From positions 1 to 31,182 of the forward strand of contig JAZRNV010000038.1 of assembly GCA_045648425.1 (NCBI GenBank): a stretch of 31,182 bases of DNA, written 5' to 3'. The notes beneath the pieces are model-generated. The model made no database searches and had not been told where the DNA came from. It saw nothing but the letters and a program-made list of their open reading frames with translations. The position numbers and the translations under genes were made by a program. The number at the start of each line of letters is the position of its first letter. Position 1 is the stretch's first letter. The stretch is from RGIG2206 sp045648425. GTDB lineage: Bacteria > Bacillota > Clostridia > Oscillospirales > Acutalibacteraceae. Shown piece after piece: positions 7,443 to 15,394 of the stretch.

Positions 7443-9311
7443 TCAGCATAACTTATGTACAAAAGTAGGAACAATTCCCTTAACTATTTTATATAACGAA
7501 TCATATGATTCATCCTCAACCGCTGATGACAAGCTTTCCAGCGCAGTCGAAAAACCATCCAAATCGTGTTCATCAGGTTTGAGAATAACGATTTTTTCGT
7601 TCGAGGTTTTATTAAAGCTTTCACCTTTAACCGATATTTCCTCAAACATTTTTTCGCCCGGCCGCAAGCCGGTAAATTCTATTTTAATATCAACGTTTGG
7701 CTCATGTCCGGAAAGTCGTATCAAATCACAGGCGAGGTCATAAATTTTAACCGGTTTGCCCATGTCAAGCACAAACACTTCACTGCCGTTAGCCATTGCG
7801 CCTGCTTCCAGCACAAGCTGAACGGCTTCAGGTATGGTCATAAAGTATCTTCGCATATCGGGATGCGTTACAGTTACGGGACCACCGGCATTAATTTGCT
7901 TTTGAAAGAATGGAACAACACTGCCGTTAGAACCGAGAACATTACCAAATCTTACTGCGGCAAAATCGGTTGTGTATTTTTCGTTCAGTGATCTGATTAC
8001 CAGTTCGGCAACTCTTTTTGATGCGCCCATAATATTTGTGGGGTTTACTGCCTTGTCGGTTGAAATCAAAATGAATTTTTCAACGTTGTGTTGACCGCAA
8101 ACAGATGCTGTTTTTAATGTGCCGAATATGTTGTTTTTAATTACCTCACGGGGGTTAATTTCACTCATAGGCACGTGTTTGTGGGCTGCTGCATGAAATA
8201 CCACCTGAGGATGAAATTCATCAAACACTTCGTTAAGACGGTCAATATCTCTTATAGAGCCAAGGCGCATTACAAACCGATCGGCATCATATGACTCAAG
8301 CAGTTCGTTATTTATATAGAACAATCCGTTTTCGTTAAAATCAAATACGATTAATTTTTTGCACTCATATTTGAGCACCTGACGGCAAATTTCAGAGCCG
8401 ATGGAACCGGCTCCGCCTGTAACGAGCACAACTTTATCTTTAATAAACGAATTAACTGCATCCATATCAAGATTTACTTGATCACGACGAAGCAAATCCT
8501 CGTAATTTATATTGGTAATGGCAGCGTTGTTAAGATCGACGTTATTTATTGTTCCAAAGCGTTGTATCTTACATTTACACTCGGTACAAACATCCATTAC
8601 GCTTTTAAGCAAATCGCGGGTTGCTGTAGGAATAGCAACAATTACAAGATCTATACTGTATTTTTCAATTGCTTCTTTAAGTTTGCTGCCGTTACCGTAA
8701 ACCTTTACTCCATTGATTTTTCTGCGTGTTAAGGTTTCGTTATCGTCAATAAATACAATAGGTCGCAATCTTTCGTCAGGATGATTGATCATCTTTGAGT
8801 ATAGAAATACGCCGGCTTCACCTGCACCGTAAATAAGAACGCGCTTGAAGTTTACCTCGTTTAACTCTGAAAGCTTCGATTTAAGAGCGCTAAGCAGTTT
8901 TATGAATGAACGGCCAAAAATAGACATTAAGAAGATAAAGCAAAAAGCTATCATGTATATATTTGGCTCATATGAAAAACCGCGGCTTGGCAACAAGATG
9001 TTTACAACTGCAGTTAAGTCTAAAACATATAAACCCACCACAGTGATTGCTGATGCTATAAACTGTCTGATGGCATCTCTGAATCCAACGTGACGTAGTA
9101 CGGTTGAATAACACCCAAACAGCAAACTCACTGCTATAAGTATAACAATATAAAAAACATAATATGCCGGAAGATTGGCATAATCGGCAGATGTTTCAAT
9201 AGTTGAATGAGGGTTGTCCAGTTTAATAGCTATAAATAAAGAGAAGACGGCACTCAGTGCATCCCATATCATAAGACATACAAAAGGGATTGTTCTTCTA
9301 AACTTATTCAC
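7443..9311 (-). CDS. Membrane nucleotide-sugar 4,6-dehydratase (CapD/FlaA1/PglF/WbpM family)
   Basis: A 622-residue two-part protein. The N-terminal part has four predicted membrane helices (about 8-30, 50-70, 85-108, 118-138). It is followed by a CoA-binding-like Rossmann domain with GAGEAG (162-167) and an SDR dehydratase domain with TGGAGSIG (298-305), FHAAAHKHVP (372-381) and STDKAVNPTNIMGASK (417-432). In the last motif Met replaces the usual catalytic Tyr, as is normal for this subfamily. The reaction expected is UDP-GlcNAc to UDP-4-keto-6-deoxy-HexNAc. The start is GTG, supported by a full-length SD (GGAGGTGA) 4 nt upstream. It is the first gene of the operon, driven by the consensus promoter at 9340-9368. 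Confidence 0.94.
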   Translation of the reverse strand: MNKFRRTIPFVCLMIWDALSAVFSLFIAIKLDNPHSTIETSADYANLPAYYVFYIVILIAVSLLFGCYSTVLRHVGFRDAIRQFIASAITVVGLYVLDLTAVVNILLPSRGFSYEPNIYMIAFCFIFLMSIFGRSFIKLLSALKSKLSELNEVNFKRVLIYGAGEAGVFLYSKMINHPDERLRPIVFIDDNETLTRRKINGVKVYGNGSKLKEAIEKYSIDLVIVAIPTATRDLLKSVMDVCTECKCKIQRFGTINNVDLNNAAITNINYEDLLRRDQVNLDMDAVNSFIKDKVVLVTGGAGSIGSEICRQVLKYECKKLIVFDFNENGLFYINNELLESYDADRFVMRLGSIRDIDRLNEVFDEFHPQVVFHAAAHKHVPMSEINPREVIKNNIFGTLKTASVCGQHNVEKFILISTDKAVNPTNIMGASKRVAELVIRSLNEKYTTDFAAVRFGNVLGSNGSVVPFFQKQINAGGPVTVTHPDMRRYFMTIPEAVQLVLEAGAMANGSEVFVLDMGKPVKIYDLACDLIRLSGHEPNVDIKIEFTGLRPGEKMFEEISVKGESFNKTSNEKIVILKPDEHDLDGFSTALESLSSAVEDESYDSLYKIVKGIVPTFVHKLC

Positions 9312-9339
9312 TTTATCACCTCCGTGAACAATCTATTAC

Positions 9340-9368
9340 ATTTTACTACATTTTATTTATAATGTCAA
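9340..9368 (-). promoter_or_regulatory. Promoter of the glycan/two-component/protease operon
   Basis: On the minus strand a perfect -35 TTGACA (9368-9363), a 17-nt spacer and -10 TAAAAT (9345-9340) lie just ahead of the dehydratase SD. This is the closest match to a sigma-A consensus in the window. Confidence 0.85.
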
Positions 9369-9450
9369 CAAAGCCCATCTTGGTTTGAGCGATAATTTAA
9401 TGGCAGCAAGGTATATAATAGGTATTTATTACTAAATTGTAATCATTTAC

Positions 9451-9479
9451 TTGCTTTTTTACCTAAATTATTGTAATAT
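9451..9479 (+). promoter_or_regulatory. Promoter of the ATPase-cyclophilin pair
   Basis: The -35 TTGCTT (9451-9456), a 17-nt spacer and -10 TAATAT (9474-9479) lie 34 nt before the ATPase start codon and are divergent from the glycan operon promoter. Confidence 0.7.
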
Positions 9480-9513
9480 TAGTAAATACTTATATTAATT
9501 CGGAGTTGATGTT

Positions 9514-12087
9514 ATGATTTGGCACAGCGCTACCCTCGATGAGATGAACGAAGATCTGCAAACCAACTATGAAAAGGGTTTGTCGGATGCTATTGCCAAT
9601 TATAGATTAAAAGAATTTAATGAAAACTTTTCTTCGTCTGTTTCGGTTACGCCTTTTATCAACCGATTCGCATTTTTAGCTAAACAGCCCATGGTTATAC
9701 TGTTGATTGTATCAGCGGTTTTGTTTTATTTTGTTGAAGCATTAATGCCTTCAACCATTACCCCATTCGTTAACACTACTTTATGGGTAATAGTTTATAT
9801 TGTTGCGCTGCTTATGCTTAAATCCTTGATTGGTTACTCTTGCGAATGGTTTATGGCTCACGAGCAGAAGATAACTGCGCCTAAAGCTACGGTTATACGC
9901 GGTGGTGTTGAAAAGACTATCAGTTCTTTGGATGTTGTTCCCGGCGATCTTATTATATTAAAACCACGTAAATCTGTGCCTGCTGATGCAAGATTGATTA
10001 AGTCTGAAACACTTACTTGCAATGAATCGGCTGTAACAGGTGTGCAAGCGCCTGTTGTTAAAGATTGCGAGTTTGTTTGTTCTGACATAACTCCCCTTTC
10101 ACAACGAGCAAATATGGTTTATTCAGGTAGCTGGGTGTCTCACGGTTACGGAGTTGCCGTTGTTACCGAAACCGGCGACAATACTGAGTTTGGCAAGCGA
10201 ATTGCAATAAGCCGAGAATCAGCATTGTCTGACGTTGAGTCATCTTTTTCTTCGCTTAAAAAGCTGATGTCTCAAATTTCATTTTTTGTATTTATATTTG
10301 TGTTGATTTGCTGTATGCTTGTAACAAAATTTTCGGCAAACGGCGGATCCTACACCTGGTTAACTGTTGCTTCTTATGTATTGTTTGTATCATCTGCTGT
10401 TTCGATTTTGTTTTCTCCTGTCAGCATTTCCGACACGGCAACCGTTAACACTGTTATCAGCTTGTTAAAGCTAAAAAAGAAAAATATATCTGTTACCAAT
10501 ATTAGCGTTATTGATGAGATGGGCGATGTAAATTGTATTTGTGTAGATAAAAGCGCAGTTACCGCCCACAATATGGTTGCAACCGAAATTTATAACGGAT
10601 TGGATATACTTGATATTACAGGTGGTGTCTCATCTGATACAGCGATGCTTTTGCGCCTTGCTGCTGCGGCAAGTCTCGAAGATGGTGATTCAACTGATAG
10701 CGCCCTGATAACTGCTTGTAAGAATTTAGCTATGATGGATAAAAAAGAGGTTGACAACCTATATCCTCTTCTAAGTTATGTTCCTTTTGACGATGAATAT
10801 ATGACTACTGTATCTGTTAATATGATCGACGGGCAACCTTATGCAATAGTTAAAGGCGCTGCTGAAAGTGTTGCCAAATTCTGTGTAGGTGATACCGAAC
10901 ATATTATAAAAAGCGCTGAAGCAATGGGTACCAAAGCTCTCCATGTTATTGCTGTTGCCGTAAAGGTTTTGTCCAGTGTTTCCGATACCGTTAGCCCATC
11001 TAAAGACGATTTGTACGGTGGCTTAACCTTTTTAGGTTTGGTCGGGTTTGCTGATCCTATCAGAAATGAAGTCAGAAATTCTGTTTCGGAATGTCTGGAT
11101 TCCGGCATCCAAGTAAAAATGTTTACAGGTGACAGCATTTTTACGGCAAAGGCAATTGCTCGTCAGGCAGGTATATTGAATGACGATAATCAGGCAATTC
11201 TCGGTTGCGAGCTTGAAGAATTAAATGATGAAGAATTTTTGGATGCAGTTGTTAATCATACCACATTTGCCCGAGTATTGCCTTCCCTCAGAATTAAGAT
11301 TATACAAACCCTTAAAAATGCAGGATATGTAATCGCTGCTACCGGCCGAAGCTCTACAATTAATGCAGCTATGGATACTGCTAATATTGGATGCGCTCTG
11401 GGTGAGAGCGGTTCGGATGCAGTCAAACGAACTGCAGATGTTGTTCTTAATGATGATAGTTTTAATTCTATTGTTTCGATGATTAAGGGCGGAAGAAGCA
11501 TCTACGAAAATATGCGTCGGTCTGTAGGCGCGGTGTTAACTGTTAATATTGCGCTTGTTTTAATCGAGCTGTTTGGTTATTTTATTTGGCAACAGTCGGT
11601 TTTAAATCCTTTACAGATTGTTACAGCTTGTTTGCTTACTAATATTTTCACAATTTTTGCTATAGCTTTTGAGCCCTTTGATGCTCTTAAAAATACAAAA
11701 AGAGCATCAAATGATACCGGCCTTAATGCCGATCAGAGAATTAATGTTATTTGGCACAGTGCTGTTATTGCAATAGTTTCCCTGATAGCTTATGCTCTTA
11801 CGCACTCTGTTACTTCACTGGCTTGTTTGTCAACCTTTATTTGTGGCTCGGTTGCAGCAATACTAGGGTTTAAAAGTAAATACAGTGTAATAGGTCATAA
11901 CATATTAAATAATAAATTCAGTTTGTTTTTGTCATCCGGTGCATTTTTACTTGTTTATGTATTTTCTTGCTTAATTGCAGGTGGATCTTTTAACAAGTAT
12001 CTTGTATTGTTAATATTCTTGTCGCTGTTACCGCTTGTTGCAATAGAGGCAGGAAAAATCATAGTAAATTATAAAAGGAGTAAATAA
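9514..12087 (+). CDS. P-type ATPase homologue with degenerate catalytic motifs (probable pseudo-enzyme)
   Basis: An 857-residue membrane protein with the architecture of P2-type cation pumps: N-terminal WHSATLDEM box, actuator domain about 120-240, helices about 60-110, 253-315 and 673-845, and P and N domains about 335-660. Retained motifs include D345-K346, KGAAE (448-452), MFTGD (536-540), DPIR (514-517) and ADVVL near 641. Lost are TGES, now TGVQ (175-178); DKTGTLT, now DKSAVTA, one residue shorter before N353; and GDGxND, now GRSSTIN (611-617). The membrane ligand PEGLP reads about LFSPV (299-303), NIGEV is NIALV (678-682) and LVTD is LLTN (707-710). The frame is open throughout with a good SD (GGAG, 8 nt). 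Transport activity seems unlikely; a scaffold or sensor role is inference. The cyclophilin gene follows after 2 nt. Confidence 0.9.
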   Translation: MIWHSATLDEMNEDLQTNYEKGLSDAIANYRLKEFNENFSSSVSVTPFINRFAFLAKQPMVILLIVSAVLFYFVEALMPSTITPFVNTTLWVIVYIVALLMLKSLIGYSCEWFMAHEQKITAPKATVIRGGVEKTISSLDVVPGDLIILKPRKSVPADARLIKSETLTCNESAVTGVQAPVVKDCEFVCSDITPLSQRANMVYSGSWVSHGYGVAVVTETGDNTEFGKRIAISRESALSDVESSFSSLKKLMSQISFFVFIFVLICCMLVTKFSANGGSYTWLTVASYVLFVSSAVSILFSPVSISDTATVNTVISLLKLKKKNISVTNISVIDEMGDVNCICVDKSAVTAHNMVATEIYNGLDILDITGGVSSDTAMLLRLAAAASLEDGDSTDSALITACKNLAMMDKKEVDNLYPLLSYVPFDDEYMTTVSVNMIDGQPYAIVKGAAESVAKFCVGDTEHIIKSAEAMGTKALHVIAVAVKVLSSVSDTVSPSKDDLYGGLTFLGLVGFADPIRNEVRNSVSECLDSGIQVKMFTGDSIFTAKAIARQAGILNDDNQAILGCELEELNDEEFLDAVVNHTTFARVLPSLRIKIIQTLKNAGYVIAATGRSSTINAAMDTANIGCALGESGSDAVKRTADVVLNDDSFNSIVSMIKGGRSIYENMRRSVGAVLTVNIALVLIELFGYFIWQQSVLNPLQIVTACLLTNIFTIFAIAFEPFDALKNTKRASNDTGLNADQRINVIWHSAVIAIVSLIAYALTHSVTSLACLSTFICGSVAAILGFKSKYSVIGHNILNNKFSLFLSSGAFLLVYVFSCLIAGGSFNKYLVLLIFLSLLPLVAIEAGKIIVNYKRSK

Positions 12088-12089
12088 TA

Positions 12090-12677
12090 ATGTCTTATCA
12101 AACCGCAATGCTCAATGATGGCGACATATCAGTTGTTATGAAGACCTCTATGGGCGATATTACCATTAAGTTGTTCCCGGAGTATGCACCCAAAGCTGTT
12201 GAAAACTTTTTAACTCATTCAAAAAACGGGTACTATGACGGACTTAAATTTCACCGCGTTATTAAAGATTTTATGATTCAAGGCGGAGATCCGATTGGAA
12301 ACGGCACCGGAGGTGAAAGCATTTGGGGCTTGCCTTTTGAGGATGAGTTTACTCCCCAATTGCACAATATCAGAGGCGCTCTTTCTATGGCCAATGCAGG
12401 CCCTTGCACTAACGGAAGTCAGTTCTTTATCGTTCAGGCGCCTGAGGTAAATTCGAGTCTTGTAGCTCAAATGAAAGAGCTTTCCGACCACTTCCCTGCT
12501 GATTGCGTTGAAGATTATGAGCAGCTTGGCGGAACACCCTGGCTAGATTATCATCACACTGTTTTCGGTCAAGTTGTTGAGGGCATGGATGTCGTTGATT
12601 CGATTGCCGGTGTTAAGGTTAATATGCAGGACGCTCCTTTGTTCGATGTAATTATTGAAAGCATTAAAGTTTTATAA
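12090..12677 (+). CDS. Cyclophilin-type peptidyl-prolyl cis-trans isomerase
   Basis: A 195-residue cytoplasmic prolyl isomerase (no signal peptide). Cyclophilin active-site residues are present: R56, F61 and Q64 in FHRVIKDFMIQGGDP, then GALSMANAG (96-104), GSQFFI (109-114), W151 (the cyclosporin-binding Trp position) and H156 in HHTVFG. An insertion of about 25 residues (about 119-146) separates the last two regions, a variation seen in other Firmicute cyclophilins. The ATG follows AGGAG at 9 nt, the SD lies inside the last codons of the ATPase gene, and only 2 nt separate the two genes. Translational coupling suggests that the isomerase and the ATPase-like protein are needed together. It is the last gene before a strong terminator. 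Confidence 0.96.
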   Translation: MSYQTAMLNDGDISVVMKTSMGDITIKLFPEYAPKAVENFLTHSKNGYYDGLKFHRVIKDFMIQGGDPIGNGTGGESIWGLPFEDEFTPQLHNIRGALSMANAGPCTNGSQFFIVQAPEVNSSLVAQMKELSDHFPADCVEDYEQLGGTPWLDYHHTVFGQVVEGMDVVDSIAGVKVNMQDAPLFDVIIESIKVL

Positions 12678-12687
12678 TATGTGAAAG

Positions 12688-12720
12688 AAAAAACCTCTTG
12701 CCAATTGGCAAGAGGTTTTT
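12688..12720. terminator. Bidirectional terminator between cyclophilin and oadB
   Basis: A 22-nt perfect palindrome (12694-12715; arms CCTCTTGCC / GGCAAGAGG with AATT at the centre) is flanked by an A run on the left and a T run on the right, so it works for both converging transcripts. Confidence 0.95.
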
Positions 12721-12733
12721 GTATTTAGTGTAA

Positions 12734-13975
12734 TTAACCGAGCATTTGAATAAGAACGCCTGCAGCTACAGCTGAGCCGATAACACCGGCCACGTTGGGT
12801 CCCATAGCGTGCATCAAAAGGAAGTTGCCGGGATCTTCTTCCTGTCCGATTTTGTTTGCAACACGTGCGGCCATAGGAACTGCAGAAACACCTGCAGCAC
12901 CGATAAGAGGGTTAACCTTGCCACCTGTAAGAACATACATTAATTTGCCAAACAATACACCGGCTGCAGTGCTGAAGGCAAATGCACAAAGTCCTAACAA
13001 AACAATTCCGAGAGTGGAAACTGTCAAGAAGGTGGAACCTGTGGTAGTTGCACCTACTGTAAGACCGAGGAATATTGTTACGATGTTCATAAGCTCATTT
13101 TGAGCAGTTTTGCATATACGTTCAACCACGCCACATTCCTTCATAAGGTTGCCCAACATAAGCATGCCAACAAGAACAGCAGCATCGGGCAACAGCAATG
13201 AAACAATAATTGTAACCAAAACGGGGAAAATGATTTTCTCAAGCTTGGATACGGTGCGAAGCTGACCCATTCTTACGCTACGTTCTTTCTTTGTAGTGAG
13301 AAGCTTCATAATGGGCGGTTGAATTGCAGGTATAAGCGCCATATACGAATAGGCGGCAACAGCAATAGGTCCAAGCAAATCGGGCGCGAGCTTTGATGCG
13401 GTGAATATGGCGGTAGGACCGTCAGCTCCTCCGATTATTCCTATTGAGCCGGCCTCAGGACCTGTGAAGCCAAGCAGAATTGCTCCTGCATAGGCAACAA
13501 AAATGCCAATTTGTGCTGCTGCACCTAAAAGAAAGCTTTTGGGGTTGCTGATAAGAGGACCAAAGTCGGTCATACAACCTATACCTAAGAAGATAAGAGG
13601 TGGATATATACCAAGCTTTACACCAAGATAAAGAATATCGAGCAAGCCGCCGTGTTGGCAGACGGCGCCCGCTAATATGTGAAACTGGCCTTCAGCGTCT
13701 TGGGTCCAATAAGCGGCATTAAGAGCACCGTCCTCGAGTGTGGTTTGCCAAATCTCAGGGTGATATATTCCTGCGTTGGGAAGGTTTGCCAAAAGCATAC
13801 CAAACGCTATTGGCAAAAGGAGCAACGGTTCAAACTTAAACCTGATTGCTAATACAAATAAGCAGCAGGAAACAAAAATCATTATAAGATTTTTCCAACC
13901 GTCACCAATAAAAAATGCGGCAACACCTGATTTTTCAAGTATGCCTAAAAGGGCATCTAAAAAGTCGTTGATCAT
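12734..13975 (-). CDS. Sodium ion-translocating decarboxylase, beta subunit (OadB/GcdB/MmdB)
   Basis: A 413-residue integral membrane subunit that couples decarboxylation of carboxybiotin to sodium export. It is strongly hydrophobic. Family signatures are GCMTDFGPLISNPKSFLLGA (133-152), with D137, and IIGGADGPTAIF (180-191), with D185, the conserved Asp of the sodium path. The length is usual for the family. GGAGGG sits 8 nt before the ATG, and the gene starts 14 nt behind oadG. No carboxyltransferase alpha subunit or biotin carrier is in the window, so the substrate (oxaloacetate, methylmalonyl-CoA or glutaconyl-CoA) cannot be told. Confidence 0.96.
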   Translation of the reverse strand: MINDFLDALLGILEKSGVAAFFIGDGWKNLIMIFVSCCLFVLAIRFKFEPLLLLPIAFGMLLANLPNAGIYHPEIWQTTLEDGALNAAYWTQDAEGQFHILAGAVCQHGGLLDILYLGVKLGIYPPLIFLGIGCMTDFGPLISNPKSFLLGAAAQIGIFVAYAGAILLGFTGPEAGSIGIIGGADGPTAIFTASKLAPDLLGPIAVAAYSYMALIPAIQPPIMKLLTTKKERSVRMGQLRTVSKLEKIIFPVLVTIIVSLLLPDAAVLVGMLMLGNLMKECGVVERICKTAQNELMNIVTIFLGLTVGATTTGSTFLTVSTLGIVLLGLCAFAFSTAAGVLFGKLMYVLTGGKVNPLIGAAGVSAVPMAARVANKIGQEEDPGNFLLMHAMGPNVAGVIGSAVAAGVLIQMLG

Positions 13976-13989
13976 ATTAAATACCCTCC

Positions 13990-14379
13990 TTAAAATGATT
14001 TTACGTTATTAAGCAGGCCGGCTGTTGCCCAGGCAGATCTTCCTGCTCTTGTTGCAGGACGGATTGAGCGTATAACCGGTTTTTTACCTGTTCCCTCATA
14101 CAAAGAATATACTGCTGCAGAGATTACGGCAATGATTTCGTCGTCTTCTGCTGTAACTACAGCGGCAGCTTTAGGCGCAGGTGTTGCTTTTACGGGTTTT
14201 GCTTTGACCGGTTTTTCCTTTTTGTCGGGCTGAGCACTACTCTTTGCTTTTGAAAACAGACCAAATAAAGATATGACCAAAACAAAGATAATAAGCATAC
14301 CGAAAACAATGGCAACACCGGTTAAAACAACGCTGGCAACATCGGGATAATTATTAGTATTGTTTGCAAGTGTTAACAT
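13990..14379 (-). CDS. OadG-family gamma subunit of a sodium-pumping decarboxylase
   Basis: A 129-residue protein. A single membrane helix (about 17-43) is followed by a Lys/Pro/Ala-rich linker (about 46-72) and a C-terminal segment with DDEIIAVISAAVYSLYEG and RSAWATAGLLNN, which is typical of clostridial OadG-like subunits. In the family this subunit holds the alpha and beta subunits together. SD GAGGT stands 7 nt before the ATG. It lies 20 nt after galT and 14 nt before oadB. The Ala/Pro linker resembles those of biotin carriers, but no biotinylation MKM motif is present, so it is not itself the carrier. Confidence 0.88.
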   Translation of the reverse strand: MLTLANNTNNYPDVASVVLTGVAIVFGMLIIFVLVISLFGLFSKAKSSAQPDKKEKPVKAKPVKATPAPKAAAVVTAEDDEIIAVISAAVYSLYEGTGKKPVIRSIRPATRAGRSAWATAGLLNNVKSF

Positions 14380-14399
14380 TTTACTTACCTCACGTTATA

Positions 14400-15368
14400 T
14401 CAGGTGTTTTTAAAACGCTCAAGGGCTTCTCTCAATTCAACGGCTTTAATTTCGGGTGCGGTGGGGTTGCAGTGTGCCCAAGCACCTGTCTCACTGGAAG
14501 CGTTGAACTTGATTTTGTCTGCCGAACGCATGGGCGGGAAAAATTCAACATGAAAATGATAGTAGTCAGTTGTATCTTCACCATTAACAGGCGCATTATG
14601 CATACACATCATATAAGGGAATTTGTAGCCGAACAAGCTGTCAAGCATACCTGTGGTAAGACGAAGCACCTCTGCAAAATCAGTTTTTTCTGCATCTGTA
14701 AATTGTGCGATGTTACCAATGTGACGCTTTGACATAATGTAAACACCGTAAGGATACTCGCAGAAGAAGGGTAAAAATACTACAAAGTGCTCTGACTCAA
14801 AGATAATTCTGCGGCCATCCTTGCGCTCTTCATCGCGCATTGTGCAGAAAAGGCACTCGTTTTTCTCTTCGTAAAACTCTTTTGCCGACTCAAGCTCAAG
14901 CTCAAGCTTTTTAGGAACAACTGAATAGCCGTAAATCTGGCCGTGAGGATGGGGCATGGTTACACCTACTGCCTCGCCTCTGTTTTCGAAAATAAATACA
15001 TATTTAATTTTTTCATCGGCTGAGATTGCTTCAAATCTCTCTACCCATAAATCTACAAGTTTTCTTATATGCTCAGTAGGAAGCTCGGGAAGTGTAACAG
15101 TGTGGTTAGGTGAATAGAGTATAACCTCGCATTTACCATATGCTTCTTTAACCTTGAAAAAGTCGTTTGCTACATCATCGGGTGTAGGGGGAGTTTGAGA
15201 AAGAGCGGGAAAATCATTATCATACTCATAAACATCAAACTGATCAGGAACCTTACCTGAACCGGGGCAAAAAGGACAATAGTCCTTAGGCATCTGAGGT
15301 CTGTTTTGACGGTGAGATGCAATCATTACCCAATCCTTTATAAGCGGATGATATCTTAATTCTGCCAT
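14400..15368 (-). CDS. galT: Galactose-1-phosphate uridylyltransferase
   Basis: A 322-residue Leloir-pathway enzyme that exchanges UMP between UDP-glucose and galactose-1-phosphate. It is the histidine-triad (GalT class I) form. The zinc-site motif CPFC is at 31-34, and the active-site motif HPHGQ (140-144) places the uridylylated nucleophile at H142. ENRGEAVG precedes it, and a second histidine-rich HFHVEFFPP lies near the C terminus. SD AGGTGG is 8 nt before the ATG. The gene starts 26 nt behind galK and ends 20 nt before oadG, so it belongs to the galK-galT-oadG-oadB operon. An epimerase (galE) is not in the window. Confidence 0.96.
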   Translation of the reverse strand: MAELRYHPLIKDWVMIASHRQNRPQMPKDYCPFCPGSGKVPDQFDVYEYDNDFPALSQTPPTPDDVANDFFKVKEAYGKCEVILYSPNHTVTLPELPTEHIRKLVDLWVERFEAISADEKIKYVFIFENRGEAVGVTMPHPHGQIYGYSVVPKKLELELESAKEFYEEKNECLFCTMRDEERKDGRRIIFESEHFVVFLPFFCEYPYGVYIMSKRHIGNIAQFTDAEKTDFAEVLRLTTGMLDSLFGYKFPYMMCMHNAPVNGEDTTDYYHFHVEFFPPMRSADKIKFNASSETGAWAHCNPTAPEIKAVELREALERFKNT

Positions 15369-15394
15369 TTTTTAGTCCACCTTTCGATTAAATA

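Noticed and set aside
9514..11770. Near-identical short DNA strings at 9517 and 11747 (ATTTGGCACAG)
   Set aside because: Only 11 bases match and both encode part of an IWHSA stretch; there is no flanking similarity, so this is not a duplication or attachment site.
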